Of a DNA stretch of 64,000 nucleotides, positions 25,140-33,311 are shown piece after piece. Every line of letters starts with the position of its first letter. Positions within the stretch are counted from its first letter, which is position 1. The position numbers and the translations under genes were made by a program. Source of the stretch: JACRAV01 sp964571235 (GTDB lineage: Bacteria > Zixibacteria > MSB-5A5 > GN15 > FEB-12); NCBI GenBank assembly GCA_964571235.1, contig CAZNAI010000007.1:1-64000 (forward strand), in the 5' to 3' direction. Under the pieces are notes generated by a model that saw only the letters and a list, made by a program, of their open reading frames with translations, was not told the DNA's origin and did not search any database.

Positions 25140-27257
25140 GTGAATAATTCGTCGCCTATCCGGGTTGCCATACTGTGGCACATGCACCAGCCCGACTATC
25201 GGGAGCCGCACGGCAATCGGCTCTCGATGCCCTGGGTCCGGCTCCACGCCCTCAAAGATTACCTCGACATGCCTCTGCGGGCCGGTGCGTTCGACTCGCT
25301 TCGCCTGACATTCAACCTCGTGCCGTCATTGCTCGATCAGCTCGACGCCTACTTAAACGGCGCCACTGATCGTCACCTGGAACTGTCGCGCATGCCCGCC
25401 GAATCACTCTCGCCCAGCGCCAAAGTCGAAATAGTCGAGTCGTTTTTCGTCGGCAATCCGACGCACATGATCAACGCCTTTCCAAGATATCGTCAACTCT
25501 TTGCCAAAGCGAAGAACGGCGGCCACGGCGCCAATCTCGCCTCGCTCTTTTCATCTTCGGAAATCCGCGATCTGCAGGTCTGGTCAAACCTCTCGTGGGT
25601 TGACCCACTCTTCCACGACGAAGCGCCGATTCGCAATCTGATTGCCAAGGAACGCCACTTCACTGAGGAAGAAAAGCAATCGCTTCTCGACTGGGAAATC
25701 AAGCTGATCGCCCGCATCGTTCCGGTGTATCGACAGCTTCAAAATGAAAACAGAATTGAAGTCTCTTTCACCCCGTACTATCATCCGATTCTGCCCCTGC
25801 TCTGCGACACCGACATCGCCCGCGAAGCGCTACCCTCGCTGAAATTGCCCAAACACCGCTTTGTGCATCCCGAAGACGCCGAACACCAAATGGTCCGCTC
25901 GATTCAAAAATTCGAATCACTCTTCGGTCGTCCCATGAAAGGGATGTGGCCCTCTGAAGGCTCGGTGTCTGAACAGGTGATCGAAATCGCCGCGCGTCAC
26001 GGCCTCAACTGGCTGGCCACCGACGAAGAAATCCTCTATCACTCGCTGACAAAATCCGGTCTTGATAGGACCTCCTATCCTCTGCACACCGTGTACAAAA
26101 CAAATTTCGGTGCGCACTTGCTCTTCCGCGATCACGCCCTCTCCGATCGCGTCGGTTTTGTCTATTCCGGCTGGGAAGCCGAACGCGCCGTGAGTGATTT
26201 TGTCGAACAAATCTTGAATCTTCGCACCTTGCTTGCCAACCAACTCGACAATGTCGTAGTGCCGGTTATCCTCGACGGCGAAAACGCGTGGGAATATTTC
26301 CCCGCCGACGGCTCTGAGTTCCTTACTCGACTCTATGCCGCGCTCACCACCGATCCACGCATCAAAACAGTCACTATGAGCGAGGCAGTCGACGCCGTCC
26401 AGCCGCGCGAACTCCCACGCATCTTCGCCGGCTCCTGGATCAATCACAGTTTCGGCATATGGATCGGCCACGACGAAGACAACGCCGCCTGGGATCTGCT
26501 TACCAAAGCCCGCGCCGCTCTTGTCGATTTCGACCGCGCTCACCCCGAATTCGACCGCGCCAAAATCGCCGCCGCGTGGGAAAAAATCTACGTCGCCGAG
26601 GGCTCCGACTGGAACTGGTGGTACGGCGACGAGCACCGCTCGGCCTATCGCGAACAGTTCGACTTCACCTACCGTCGCCACCTCAGCGCCGTTTACGAGT
26701 TGTTGTCGCTCCCAGTGCCCGCAGAATTCACGCGCCCCATCTTCGAGCGCCAGCAATCCTCCTTTGTCCATCTGCCCGATCACCTGATTACACCCGAAAT
26801 CGACGGCCGCGTCACCCACTTCTACGAATGGACCGGCGCCGGCTACTTCGATTGCCTCAAAGCCGGCGGCGCAATGCACCGAATGGACCAAAAGCTGGCC
26901 GGCATCTATTTCGGCCACGACCGCGACAACGTGTATATTCGCCTTGACTTTGTCGGTCGTGGCGAGGTAGACTTTGTCAGGCGTAACGAGGGTGTGGTGA
27001 CATTCCACACCGGCGAGAAGATCGAAATCCCGATCGTGAACGACCCCGCTGTCCGAATCGACGGCCTCATCGTGAACTTCGGAGATATCGTCGAGATCGC
27101 CATGCCGCGCACCGCACTGTGGCCCGGTGGATTCGGCACCCTCGGAATTTCGGTCGGCCTGTACGAACAAGGCAGACCAGTCGAACAATGGCCCGAGGAT
27201 GAACCGATCCAACTGAAAATCCCCGAGCCCCACGCCGAAATGATCTGGCCGATCTGA
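25140..27257 (+). CDS. Glycoside hydrolase family 57 protein
   Basis: A 705-residue cytosolic (no signal peptide) GH57 enzyme, the family of alpha-amylases, branching enzymes and glucanotransferases acting on alpha-glucans. Motif 1 is AILWHMHQPDY. The segment SFTPYYHPILPLL follows. GMWPSEGSVSEQ carries the nucleophile, Glu273. VILDGENAWEYF carries the likely acid/base, Asp379. The C-terminal part (about 530-705) is helical and then beta-rich. The start is GTG. The precise substrate cannot be told from the sequence. Confidence 0.92.
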   Translation: MNNSSPIRVAILWHMHQPDYREPHGNRLSMPWVRLHALKDYLDMPLRAGAFDSLRLTFNLVPSLLDQLDAYLNGATDRHLELSRMPAESLSPSAKVEIVESFFVGNPTHMINAFPRYRQLFAKAKNGGHGANLASLFSSSEIRDLQVWSNLSWVDPLFHDEAPIRNLIAKERHFTEEEKQSLLDWEIKLIARIVPVYRQLQNENRIEVSFTPYYHPILPLLCDTDIAREALPSLKLPKHRFVHPEDAEHQMVRSIQKFESLFGRPMKGMWPSEGSVSEQVIEIAARHGLNWLATDEEILYHSLTKSGLDRTSYPLHTVYKTNFGAHLLFRDHALSDRVGFVYSGWEAERAVSDFVEQILNLRTLLANQLDNVVVPVILDGENAWEYFPADGSEFLTRLYAALTTDPRIKTVTMSEAVDAVQPRELPRIFAGSWINHSFGIWIGHDEDNAAWDLLTKARAALVDFDRAHPEFDRAKIAAAWEKIYVAEGSDWNWWYGDEHRSAYREQFDFTYRRHLSAVYELLSLPVPAEFTRPIFERQQSSFVHLPDHLITPEIDGRVTHFYEWTGAGYFDCLKAGGAMHRMDQKLAGIYFGHDRDNVYIRLDFVGRGEVDFVRRNEGVVTFHTGEKIEIPIVNDPAVRIDGLIVNFGDIVEIAMPRTALWPGGFGTLGISVGLYEQGRPVEQWPEDEPIQLKIPEPHAEMIWPI

Positions 27258-27282
27258 ATCACCGGCCGCTTGCAGGAGCACT

Positions 27283-27693
27283 ATGGCGGACTCATTTTTT
27301 CCCGAAGAAGAAACCAGCGAAACCGAGCAACCCTCGGCCGAACTAGAGCCCGATCCCGGCGTTCTCAAAGACGAACCGCCGCAAGATGATCTGACCAACG
27401 ACGAAAGCCGCCTCGGTGCGCTGATCGCCTACATCCCGTTTCTCTGCTTCATCCCGCTACTCAACATGCGCGAAAACAAACAGGCCCTCTTTCACGCTCG
27501 TCAGGGGACCATCCTATTTTTGATCGAACTCCTCGCCGCCGTCTTACTGGTCGACAAAGTCTCCGATTTCGTATTCAAAGCAATTTTGGTCGGCGCCATT
27601 TCGCTGGCCGCCGCCGGGATATATTTCGCCATGCAGGGAAAAAGCATGCGCCTGCCGATCATCGGCGATCTGGCCGACAAAACCAAACTGTGA
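27283..27693 (+). CDS. Small membrane protein, DUF4870/Tic20-like
   Basis: A 136-residue protein with an acidic, Pro-rich N-terminal tail of about 40 residues and three to four hydrophobic segments from residue 47. The motif IPFLCFIPLLNMRENKQALF followed by HARQG is typical of small Tic20/DUF4870-like membrane proteins. The function of this family is not established in bacteria. Its last codons overlap an upstream alternative start of the next gene. Confidence 0.75.
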   Translation: MADSFFPEEETSETEQPSAELEPDPGVLKDEPPQDDLTNDESRLGALIAYIPFLCFIPLLNMRENKQALFHARQGTILFLIELLAAVLLVDKVSDFVFKAILVGAISLAAAGIYFAMQGKSMRLPIIGDLADKTKL

Positions 27694-27701
27694 GGACATC
27701 C

Positions 27702-28517
27702 ATGAAACTCGCCCGTATAACCTCGCTCGCTCTGTCGTTTCTCTTGCTCTCCTGCGTAGCCACCGGACCGGGTGGACAAAAATCGTTTGTCCTGATCCCC
27801 GTCTCGCAGGAGGTCGCCATCGGACAGGGGATGGCCCACCAGGTCGATTCCACTGAGAAGAAGCTCGCCGACAACGACTGGCAGTTGTATCTGTCCGAGG
27901 TCGGCAAAAAAGTCGTCAAAGTCTGTGACCGTCAGGATATCGAATACCATTTCACCGTGATCGAATCCGACCAGATCAACGCTTTCGCCGCGCCCGGCGG
28001 ATATGTCTATTTCTACACCGGCCTTTTGCGCGAGATGGAAAACGAGGCCGAGATGGCCGCCGTGATGGCCCATGAAATCTCCCACGTTGTCGCGCGCCAC
28101 GGCGCCAAGCGTCTGCAGACCGCGCTGGGGGCGTCGATGGCCTACGAACTGGTCTTTGGTAAATCCAACAGCAAAGCTCTGCAAGCGGCGGTAGGAGTGG
28201 GGATGGGCCTGGCCTTCGCCGGATATTCCCGCGATGCCGAGCGCGAGGCCGACAACTTCGGCATCCAGTACATGGTCAAAGCCGGCTACGATCCTAGTGG
28301 CGCGATCACGATGTTTGAAAAACTGGCCAAACTGGGTGGCGGCGGATCGGGGAATATTTTCGAGTCGATCTCGTCGTCGCACCCGGAGACTGCCGAACGA
28401 ATCGCCAACGCGACCAAAGAGATCGCCGCGATGACCCCCAAACCGACCGGCCTGACTCTGGGCAAAGACCGCTACGCCAAAATGGTCAAACGCCTCCCGG
28501 CCAAGAAGACCAAGTAA
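27702..28517 (+). CDS. M48-family metalloprotease lipoprotein
   Basis: A periplasmic zinc protease of 271 residues. The N-terminus MKLARITSLALSFLLLSC is a lipoprotein signal with lipobox LLSC. The active site is VMAHEISHVVARHGAKRL with the HExxH motif, and the third ligand is in the segment SRDAEREADNFGIQYM. It resembles the protease part of BepA/LoiP without the TPR half, so outer-membrane protein quality control is a reasonable guess. The ATG at 27702 is preferred over a GTG at 27690 because GAGG lies 6 bases before it. Confidence 0.9.
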   Translation: MKLARITSLALSFLLLSCVATGPGGQKSFVLIPVSQEVAIGQGMAHQVDSTEKKLADNDWQLYLSEVGKKVVKVCDRQDIEYHFTVIESDQINAFAAPGGYVYFYTGLLREMENEAEMAAVMAHEISHVVARHGAKRLQTALGASMAYELVFGKSNSKALQAAVGVGMGLAFAGYSRDAEREADNFGIQYMVKAGYDPSGAITMFEKLAKLGGGGSGNIFESISSSHPETAERIANATKEIAAMTPKPTGLTLGKDRYAKMVKRLPAKKTK

Positions 28518-28716
28518 TTCCTAGTAGGTCGGGTTGGCATCGCGCTTTAGCGCGATCGACTACCCGACATCCTCGTTTAGTGCGCATCATTTCCCGTAGG
28601 TCGGGTTGGCATCTTGTATAAGTCCAGTAGGTCGGGTTGGCATCGCGCTTTAGCGCGATCGACTACCCGACATCTTCTTCTTATCCGCGGCGAACTTCCT
28701 ACCCGACATCTTCTCT
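28518..28716. repeat. REP hairpins on the 3' side of the RAYT gene
   Basis: Two near-identical 47-base elements lie at 28524-28570 and 28627-28673. Each starts GTAGGTCGGGTTGGCA, has an inner hairpin TCGCGC-TTTA-GCGCGA, and ends CGACTACCCGACAT. A truncated left end is at 28596-28613 and a right end at 28700-28710. They begin with GTAG, the tetranucleotide found at the foot of RAYT-processed REP sequences. Confidence 0.88.
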
Positions 28717-29202
28717 TCACCCCGGCTCTCCCACCTGCCACGATCCATAATCCCTAACAACCACTCCCCAATCTCGGGCATAAATACCCTTTCGATGCCA
28801 TTCTCCCAACGAACTGTGCTGATACTCAAACGGATCGGCCGTGAATCTGTGATGAACCGGATTGTGATGAATGTAATCCATATGAGTGGCAAGATCTCTT
28901 TCGTCCCTGATCACATGCTCCCAGAATCGATTCTGCCACAGCCGGACCTTTGGATTTGATTTGAAAAACTGCCTCGAATACCGAAGTTTGAATCGGTGCA
29001 GTAGCTCAGAGATAGTCAGGGGAGATGGATTGACAAGAGCATGAAAGTGATCGGGTAGCACGACCCAGGCCATCGGCCGCCAGTTTCCCCAGCCGCGCCA
29101 GAAAAGATCGAGATTCTCATGTAGATGGGGAAGCCGATCGTGTGTCACCACCGTGATGAAATAAACGGCGTTGGGGACATAATAGCGGCGCAGGGATTTC
29201 AC
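28717..29202 (-). CDS. REP-associated tyrosine transposase (RAYT)
   Basis: A 161-residue single-strand DNA transposase of the Y1/HUH class (IS200-like domain). The start RRYYVPNAVYFITVVTHDR, the metal-binding motif in VLPDHFHALVNPSP (His-x-His) and the region ATHMDYIHHNPVHHRF with the likely catalytic Tyr are the RAYT pattern. RAYTs are single-copy, domesticated transposases thought to spread REP hairpins. This one is flanked by REP elements in opposite orientation, as expected. The start is GTG, with no clear ribosome binding site. Confidence 0.93.
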   Translation of the reverse strand: MKSLRRYYVPNAVYFITVVTHDRLPHLHENLDLFWRGWGNWRPMAWVVLPDHFHALVNPSPLTISELLHRFKLRYSRQFFKSNPKVRLWQNRFWEHVIRDERDLATHMDYIHHNPVHHRFTADPFEYQHSSLGEWHRKGIYARDWGVVVRDYGSWQVGEPG

Positions 29203-29212
29203 GGCATAACAA

Positions 29213-29261
29213 ATGTCGGGTAGTCGGAATTCCGCAAGCGGAATTTGCCAACCCGACCTAC
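29213..29261. repeat. REP hairpin on the 5' side of the RAYT gene
   Basis: An inverted copy of the downstream REP with the same outer arms: ATGTCGGGTAGTCGG at one end and TTGCCAACCCGACCTAC at the other. The inner hairpin is different, AATTCCGC/GCGGAATT in place of TCGCGC/GCGCGA. Confidence 0.88.
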
Positions 29262-30139
29262 GAGGATTACCCCATGCACCGGCACCGGATCGAAGGGCGG
29301 ATGGGGGGGTACTCCATCATTTTCACGGGACTCCTCGCAATGACGTCTCATGCGACTTGTCGAGCTCAGGGTCTTCGTCGGTCAATCCCGTCCGCCTCCG
29401 GCGGATCGGGGTTGACATTTGCGGCGAAAAAAGACGTTACCCGCGAAGACGCGAGTGACCTACGACAGGAAAAGATGGGTCCCAGCTTTCGCTGGGATGA
29501 CAGGGGGGGCTGGGAAGATAGAAATGACGAGGCGAGATTGCTTCGTCGCGTCCTTCGACAAGCTCAGGATGACGCTCCTCGCAACGACGGCGTATGCGAC
29601 GTGTCGAGCGTAGTCGAGACACGGGATGTTCACCCGCGAGGCGAACTCATACACCCTTGGCCCCGGATCATGGTCCGGGGTGACAATTGAGGCGGGAATG
29701 ACATGGTATCAAAGCCCACGGCCCCGGCATGCCGGGGTGTGGATAAGTTTTTCCCGTTTTGGGCGACTTTTAATTGATTTTGAGAGTATAAATGCAGAAC
29801 TTCGCCCCGGGAATGGCGGGATTCGACCACACCTACCCCTCAAGGTGCTGTTCGATTTTCCGACACATAGGTTAGATAGGATTCATTTTTGAGCACACGG
29901 CGCCAACTGCTCACGGCGCAGGTGCTTGTCTCATGGAGGAGCGGCCGCAATGGCCTTTGCAGTTCAGACATCGTACATTACCCCCCAAAACCGCACGGTC
30001 GGGGCCTTTAGATACACCCAAAGCCAAGCCGCAGGGCGGCTCTGTTGTGTTCGCGCATGCTGATGCCGCGCAACAACTTGCGTCGTTTTTCGGCACCCTT
30101 ATTTTCGTTTGTTGATTTAGTTCTGAATACCCTCATTGG
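29262..30139. repeat. Gene-free stretch with many palindromic repeats
   Basis: No convincing gene. In order it holds an element at 29381-29422 (GGTCAATCCCGTC to GGGGTTGACATTTG). A second of the same group at 29434-29466 ends GAGTGACCTACGA. A CCCAGC/GCTGGG hairpin is at about 29480-29494. A GAGATTGCTTCGTCG element is at about 29532-29548. A TCCTTCGACAAGCTCAGGA hairpin is at 29551-29569. Palindromes CCCCGGATCATGGTCCGGGG (about 29661-29680) and CCCCGGCATGCCGGGG (about 29720-29735) follow. Positions 29820-30135 are not repetitive and I cannot explain them. Confidence 0.75.
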
Positions 30140-30156
30140 CGGCACCCCCATTGCCA
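30140..30156 (+). promoter_or_regulatory. Candidate sigma-54 promoter of the PorV-like gene
   Basis: CGGCACCCCCATTGCCA matches the -24/-12 pattern GGCAC-N5-TTGC, with GG (30141-30142) and GC (30153-30154) exactly 10 bases apart. The expected start is near 30165, 28 bases before the ATG. A short inverted repeat CGCAA-N4-TTGCG lies at 30069-30082, a usual distance for an activator site. Confidence 0.6.
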
Positions 30157-30192
30157 ATATCCAGAGTGAAACACTGGAAGGAAGTGGGTGGT

Positions 30193-31137
30193 ATGTCTAA
30201 GCGACAGGTGAATAAGATTTTCTACTACTGGATATTGCTCGTAGCCATAGTGGCGCTGATTGGCAAGATCTCGGTGGCGGCAACCCCCGACGCCGGTCGG
30301 ACCGCGGCTGATTTTCTGCAGGTTGGCATCGGCGCTCGCGCCGCTGGTATGGGCGGAGCCTTTGCCGCGATGGCCGATGGTGTCGACGCTCCCTATTGGA
30401 ATCCGGCGGGAGCGGCGGGACTCGAATACAAAGAGTTCAACATCGGGCATTTCTCCTGGTATCAGGATATTTCGCTCAATCACGGATCGTTCGCGATGCC
30501 GTTGACGCAGAGTGTCGGTTTGGCGCTCTCGGCGACGTTTGTCAATTACGGAAAGATCGAAGGGTACGATCAGTTCGGATCCTCGACTGGTGATTTGAAT
30601 GCGGGTGATTGGGCGGCGGGGGTGACTGTTGGCGCGGAAATCACCGAGCAGTTTCGTGCGGGCGTAACTGGAAAGTACATCAATCAAAAGTTGGCTGATA
30701 TTTCAGCGAGCGGATTTGCCGCTGATTTCGGTGTGAGTTTGCAGGTGAGTAAATTCAACTTTGCGGCGACCGCGGCGAATATCGGCACACCGATGAAATT
30801 TGAAACGGTGTCGGAAAAGCTTCCGGCGGCGGCTCGCTTTGGTATCGCATACGCGCCGGCGCAATCGCTGGTGGCTGGATCGATCGAGGTTGAGAAGAAG
30901 CTGTATGGCGATATTGTGACGCGTCAGGGCTTGGAATTGAGATTCAACAATCAGTATTTCCTGCGCTCGGGAATCAGCTTCTATCCGGGGCAGGGGGATT
31001 ACCGTTCGATGAAAACCGGATATGCGCTTGGCGCGGGCATCGAACTTAAAGCGATGCGGATTGATTATGCCTTTACGCCGTCGAGCGATCTTTCCGCCGA
31101 CGACCTCCACAGATTCTCGCTGGGATTCAAATTTTAA
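30193..31137 (+). CDS. PorV/PorQ-family outer-membrane protein
   Basis: A 314-residue protein with a signal peptide (about residues 9-30, ending VAA). The family motif follows: DFLQVGIGARAAGMGGAFAA, continuing MADGVDAPYWNPAG. The remainder has the alternating pattern of a beta barrel and ends RFSLGFKF with an aromatic last residue. PorV-type proteins are surface attachment or export components, and in other bacteria such proteins often sit near exopolysaccharide genes, as here. The ATG at 30193 is preferred to upstream starts because the signal peptide and a GGAAG box fit it. Confidence 0.85.
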   Translation: MSKRQVNKIFYYWILLVAIVALIGKISVAATPDAGRTAADFLQVGIGARAAGMGGAFAAMADGVDAPYWNPAGAAGLEYKEFNIGHFSWYQDISLNHGSFAMPLTQSVGLALSATFVNYGKIEGYDQFGSSTGDLNAGDWAAGVTVGAEITEQFRAGVTGKYINQKLADISASGFAADFGVSLQVSKFNFAATAANIGTPMKFETVSEKLPAAARFGIAYAPAQSLVAGSIEVEKKLYGDIVTRQGLELRFNNQYFLRSGISFYPGQGDYRSMKTGYALGAGIELKAMRIDYAFTPSSDLSADDLHRFSLGFKF

Positions 31138-31163
31138 AAGCTTAGCATAGCCCTGAGAGTGGC

Positions 31164-31206
31164 GCCCCGATCTTACGGAACCAAAGCCGGAGATCGGGGC
31201 TTTTTC
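31164..31206 (+). terminator. Rho-independent terminator after the PorV-like gene
   Basis: Stem GCCCCGATCT / AGATCGGGGC (10 perfect pairs), 17-base loop, then TTTTTC. It separates the PorV-like gene from the sugar transferase gene. Confidence 0.88.
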
Positions 31207-31502
31207 ATACCCATTTCACCTTGTTTCGAGTGTGCAACGGTCTGCGCAAGACGTTGCAGTATTTATGACTAAGCGGGGGGCGCAAAGCCAAATCCTCGTG
31301 AAATCCTGACAATAGCTCGGCATTTCTGCGATAATTTAGTCTACTTTAATGCCGTAATGTATTGCGACCTAAGGTCTTACGTGGCGGCTCAATTGGAGAA
31401 AATCTTGTGCTGATTTCGGGGCTGATTTTCCGGTGTTGGCAGTAGGTTTGCTCCCATAGGGGCCGTACGAATAGTTATACCTCGATATTAACGGAAACAA
31501 TA
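31207..31502 (+). promoter_or_regulatory. Leader region of the sugar transferase gene
   Basis: No gene. It holds an inverted repeat TGCAACG / CGTTGCA at 31233-31258, a compact palindrome GACCTAAGGTC at 31366-31376, and a sigma-54 promoter at 31437-31452. The palindromes lie about 180 and 60 bases before the promoter, where activator sites are commonly found, but neither is proven to be one. Confidence 0.45.
31437..31452 (+). promoter_or_regulatory. Candidate sigma-54 promoter of the sugar transferase gene
   Basis: TTGGCAGTAGGTTTGCTC: the -24 GG is at 31438-31439 and the -12 GC at 31450-31451, exactly 10 bases between. It agrees with TGGCA-N6-TTGC. Expected start near 31463, giving a leader of about 40 bases. 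Confidence 0.65.
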
Positions 31503-32435
31503 GTGGTAGCAAGAAACGAAAATTATCACTCGATCACCGACCATGTCGCGGCCATGCCGGCCGATATGGCGGATTACGGGCTTGCCACCACGGTCGAAAC
31601 TGCCGTACCCTCCTATGGTGTTCAGGCTTTTGAGCCGACCTTAGGACTGCAGTTACGGTTTTATATTGGCGAGTTGTCGGGCCTGCTGTTTGTTGGGTTG
31701 ACGACTCTGTTCATCATGGCGGTGCCGGCCTCGCTGACCCGCAGTGGTATGCTGGGTGGACTAATGAGACGGACTTTCAAGCGGACTATCGATATTCTCG
31801 GTGCAAGCGTTGGCATCATCCTGACAGCTCCTCTTATGGCGCTTGTAGCGCTGGCGGTCAAGCTTGACTCCCGCGGGCCGGCCCTTTATTCGCAGACCCG
31901 CGTCGGTATCAACCGTCGTCGGGGTGGACGCCGTTTGGCGGCGATGTCGGCGACGGCTGATCGTCGCGCTCGGGATCGTCGTCGCGAAGATCTTCACGGC
32001 CGTCCGTTTTCGATCTTGAAATTCCGCACCATGGTTGTGGATGCTGAAAAGAACAGCGGCCCGGTGTGGGCGACGCAAAATGATCCGCGCATCACGCGCA
32101 TCGGTCGGTTCCTTCGCAAGACTCGTTTGGATGAGATTCCACAGTTCTTGAGCGTCCTCAAGGGCGACATGTCGCTGGTGGGACCGCGTCCGGAACGTCC
32201 GAAGTTTGTCGCTGATTTGTCGACAAAGGTTGACAACTATACCCGTCGCCTTGATGTCAAGCCCGGTATCACCGGACTGGCGCAGGTTGAGAACGGATAC
32301 GATTCGTCACTGGCGAGCGTCAATCGCAAGGTGCAGTACGATCTGCAATATATCCGTAGCTGGTCGGTCCTTTCCGATCTGCGGATTCTGGCTAAGACGG
32401 TGGTTGTCGTAATCACCGGCAAGGGCGCCTGCTAA
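31503..32435 (+). CDS. Polyprenyl-phosphate sugar-1-phosphate transferase (exopolysaccharide initiation)
   Basis: Bacterial sugar transferase of 310 residues that starts surface polysaccharide repeat synthesis on undecaprenyl phosphate. A hydrophobic segment lies at about 58-78, then the reentrant membrane helix ILGASVGIILTAPLMALVA. The catalytic domain has KFRTMVVDAEKN, LRKTRLDEIPQFLSVLKGDM, SLVGPRPERP and KPGITGLAQV. An Arg-rich insertion of about 28 residues (RRRGGRRL to RRREDLHGR) interrupts the domain between RVGIN and PFSILKFRTM. The start is GTG. The full N-terminal helical region of WbaP types is missing. Confidence 0.9.
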   Translation: MVARNENYHSITDHVAAMPADMADYGLATTVETAVPSYGVQAFEPTLGLQLRFYIGELSGLLFVGLTTLFIMAVPASLTRSGMLGGLMRRTFKRTIDILGASVGIILTAPLMALVALAVKLDSRGPALYSQTRVGINRRRGGRRLAAMSATADRRARDRRREDLHGRPFSILKFRTMVVDAEKNSGPVWATQNDPRITRIGRFLRKTRLDEIPQFLSVLKGDMSLVGPRPERPKFVADLSTKVDNYTRRLDVKPGITGLAQVENGYDSSLASVNRKVQYDLQYIRSWSVLSDLRILAKTVVVVITGKGAC

Positions 32436-32457
32436 AGGCCCTGCGAAGAAGTCTTCT

Positions 32458-32484
32458 GCCGCCTTTGAAGGGCGGCTTTTTTTT
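32458..32484 (+). terminator. Rho-independent terminator after the sugar transferase gene
   Basis: Stem GCCGCC / GGCGGC with loop TTTGAAG, followed by eight T. It closes the transferase transcript. Confidence 0.88.
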
Positions 32485-32497
32485 GGCTACTTTGTTG

Positions 32498-32526
32498 TTG
32501 TCACGGTAGAGGGGATCGGATATACT
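32498..32526 (+). promoter_or_regulatory. Sigma-70 promoter before the PEGA-protein gene
   Basis: TTGTCA and TATACT separated by 17 bases, directly after the preceding terminator and 50 bases before the TTG start. Confidence 0.68.
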
Positions 32527-32575
32527 GAAACCGTGTTTTCACATCCAAATTGATCCGATGACCATGGAGTGGTAA

Positions 32576-33310
32576 TTGTTCAGACGAATCCTAACATCTG
32601 CAAGTACGATTTTGCTGGCGGTGGGCGTAATGGCCCAGGGAAATCCTCCGGGAAACCTGACGGTGCGGTCCAATCCGCCGGGCGCCGATGTGCGCGCCGA
32701 CGGTGAGGCCTCAGCGGCAGGCATCACACCGGTGACATTTCAGTATCCGCTGATCGGGCAGTACGATCTGCGAATTTCCAAGCACGGATACGAGACCTAC
32801 AAAACCAAGGTCGCTCTCGATCCATCGAAGGAAACGGTGGTCGACATACGCCTTTCGCCCAAGACTCGGTTTAAGGCGGCGGCGCGGTCGCTCTTCATTC
32901 CCGGATGGGGACAGCGGTACGCCGATCAAAAGACCAAAGGTTTTCTCTTTCAAGTGATGGCGGCAGGGGCGATCACCGCATTTGTCATCACAGACCACGA
33001 CTTCAACAATAAGTTCGACCGGTTTGAGTCGCTGGAAAAGACCTACGATTCCGCTAAAGCAGAGGGCGCGGGAAATGAAGTCATGCTGAGGCACTATAAT
33101 GCGCTGGCCTCCGCCCAGCAGAGGGCATACGATGCTGAGAATTCGCGTCGAATCAGTATCGGGGCGGTAGTCGCGGTATGGGGCTTGGGCGTTTTGGACG
33201 CACTCTTATTCACCCCCGAAGAGCGGGCGACTTTTAATGTTAAGAGCGTGGCGATAACCCCGCACGCCGGGCCACAATCATTCGGACTCAAACTGAGCAA
33301 GAGTTTTTAG
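32576..33310 (+). CDS. PEGA-domain protein with DUF5683-like membrane part
   Basis: A 244-residue exported protein starting with TTG, after GGAG. A signal peptide covers residues 1-21 (ending MAQ). Residues about 26-95 are a PEGA surface domain: GNLTVRSNPPGADVRADGE, TPVTFQYPLIGQYDLRISKH and GYETYKTKVALDPSKE. Then SLFIPGWGQRYADQKTKGFL, which is the start of the DUF5683-type membrane region with two hydrophobic segments. PEGA domains are found in cell-surface proteins. It forms an operon with the two following genes, judged by gaps of 1 and 4 bases. Confidence 0.8.
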   Translation: MFRRILTSASTILLAVGVMAQGNPPGNLTVRSNPPGADVRADGEASAAGITPVTFQYPLIGQYDLRISKHGYETYKTKVALDPSKETVVDIRLSPKTRFKAAARSLFIPGWGQRYADQKTKGFLFQVMAAGAITAFVITDHDFNNKFDRFESLEKTYDSAKAEGAGNEVMLRHYNALASAQQRAYDAENSRRISIGAVVAVWGLGVLDALLFTPEERATFNVKSVAITPHAGPQSFGLKLSKSF

Positions 33311-33311
33311 C

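Noticed and set aside
25917..27398. A 493-residue minus-strand frame opposite the GH57 gene
   Set aside because: Opposite a clear GH57 gene, with no motif; shadow frame.
28524..28710. CRISPR array
   Set aside because: The repeats are internal hairpins of 47 bases with irregular spacing and no unique spacers of constant length, and no cas genes are present.
28717..29202. A complete IS200/IS605 insertion sequence
   Set aside because: The protein belongs to the RAYT type and the flanks are REP hairpins, not IS ends; no second gene tnpB.
29911..30096. A Cys-rich 61-residue minus-strand frame
   Set aside because: No ribosome binding site or family likeness, and the plus strand is open too; kept only as part of the unexplained stretch.
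31267..31320. A cyclic-di-GMP riboswitch before the sugar transferase (GCGCAAAGCC)
   Set aside because: Only a short match to the conserved GCAAAGCC segment; the second stem and tetraloop-receptor pair of the motif are not seen.
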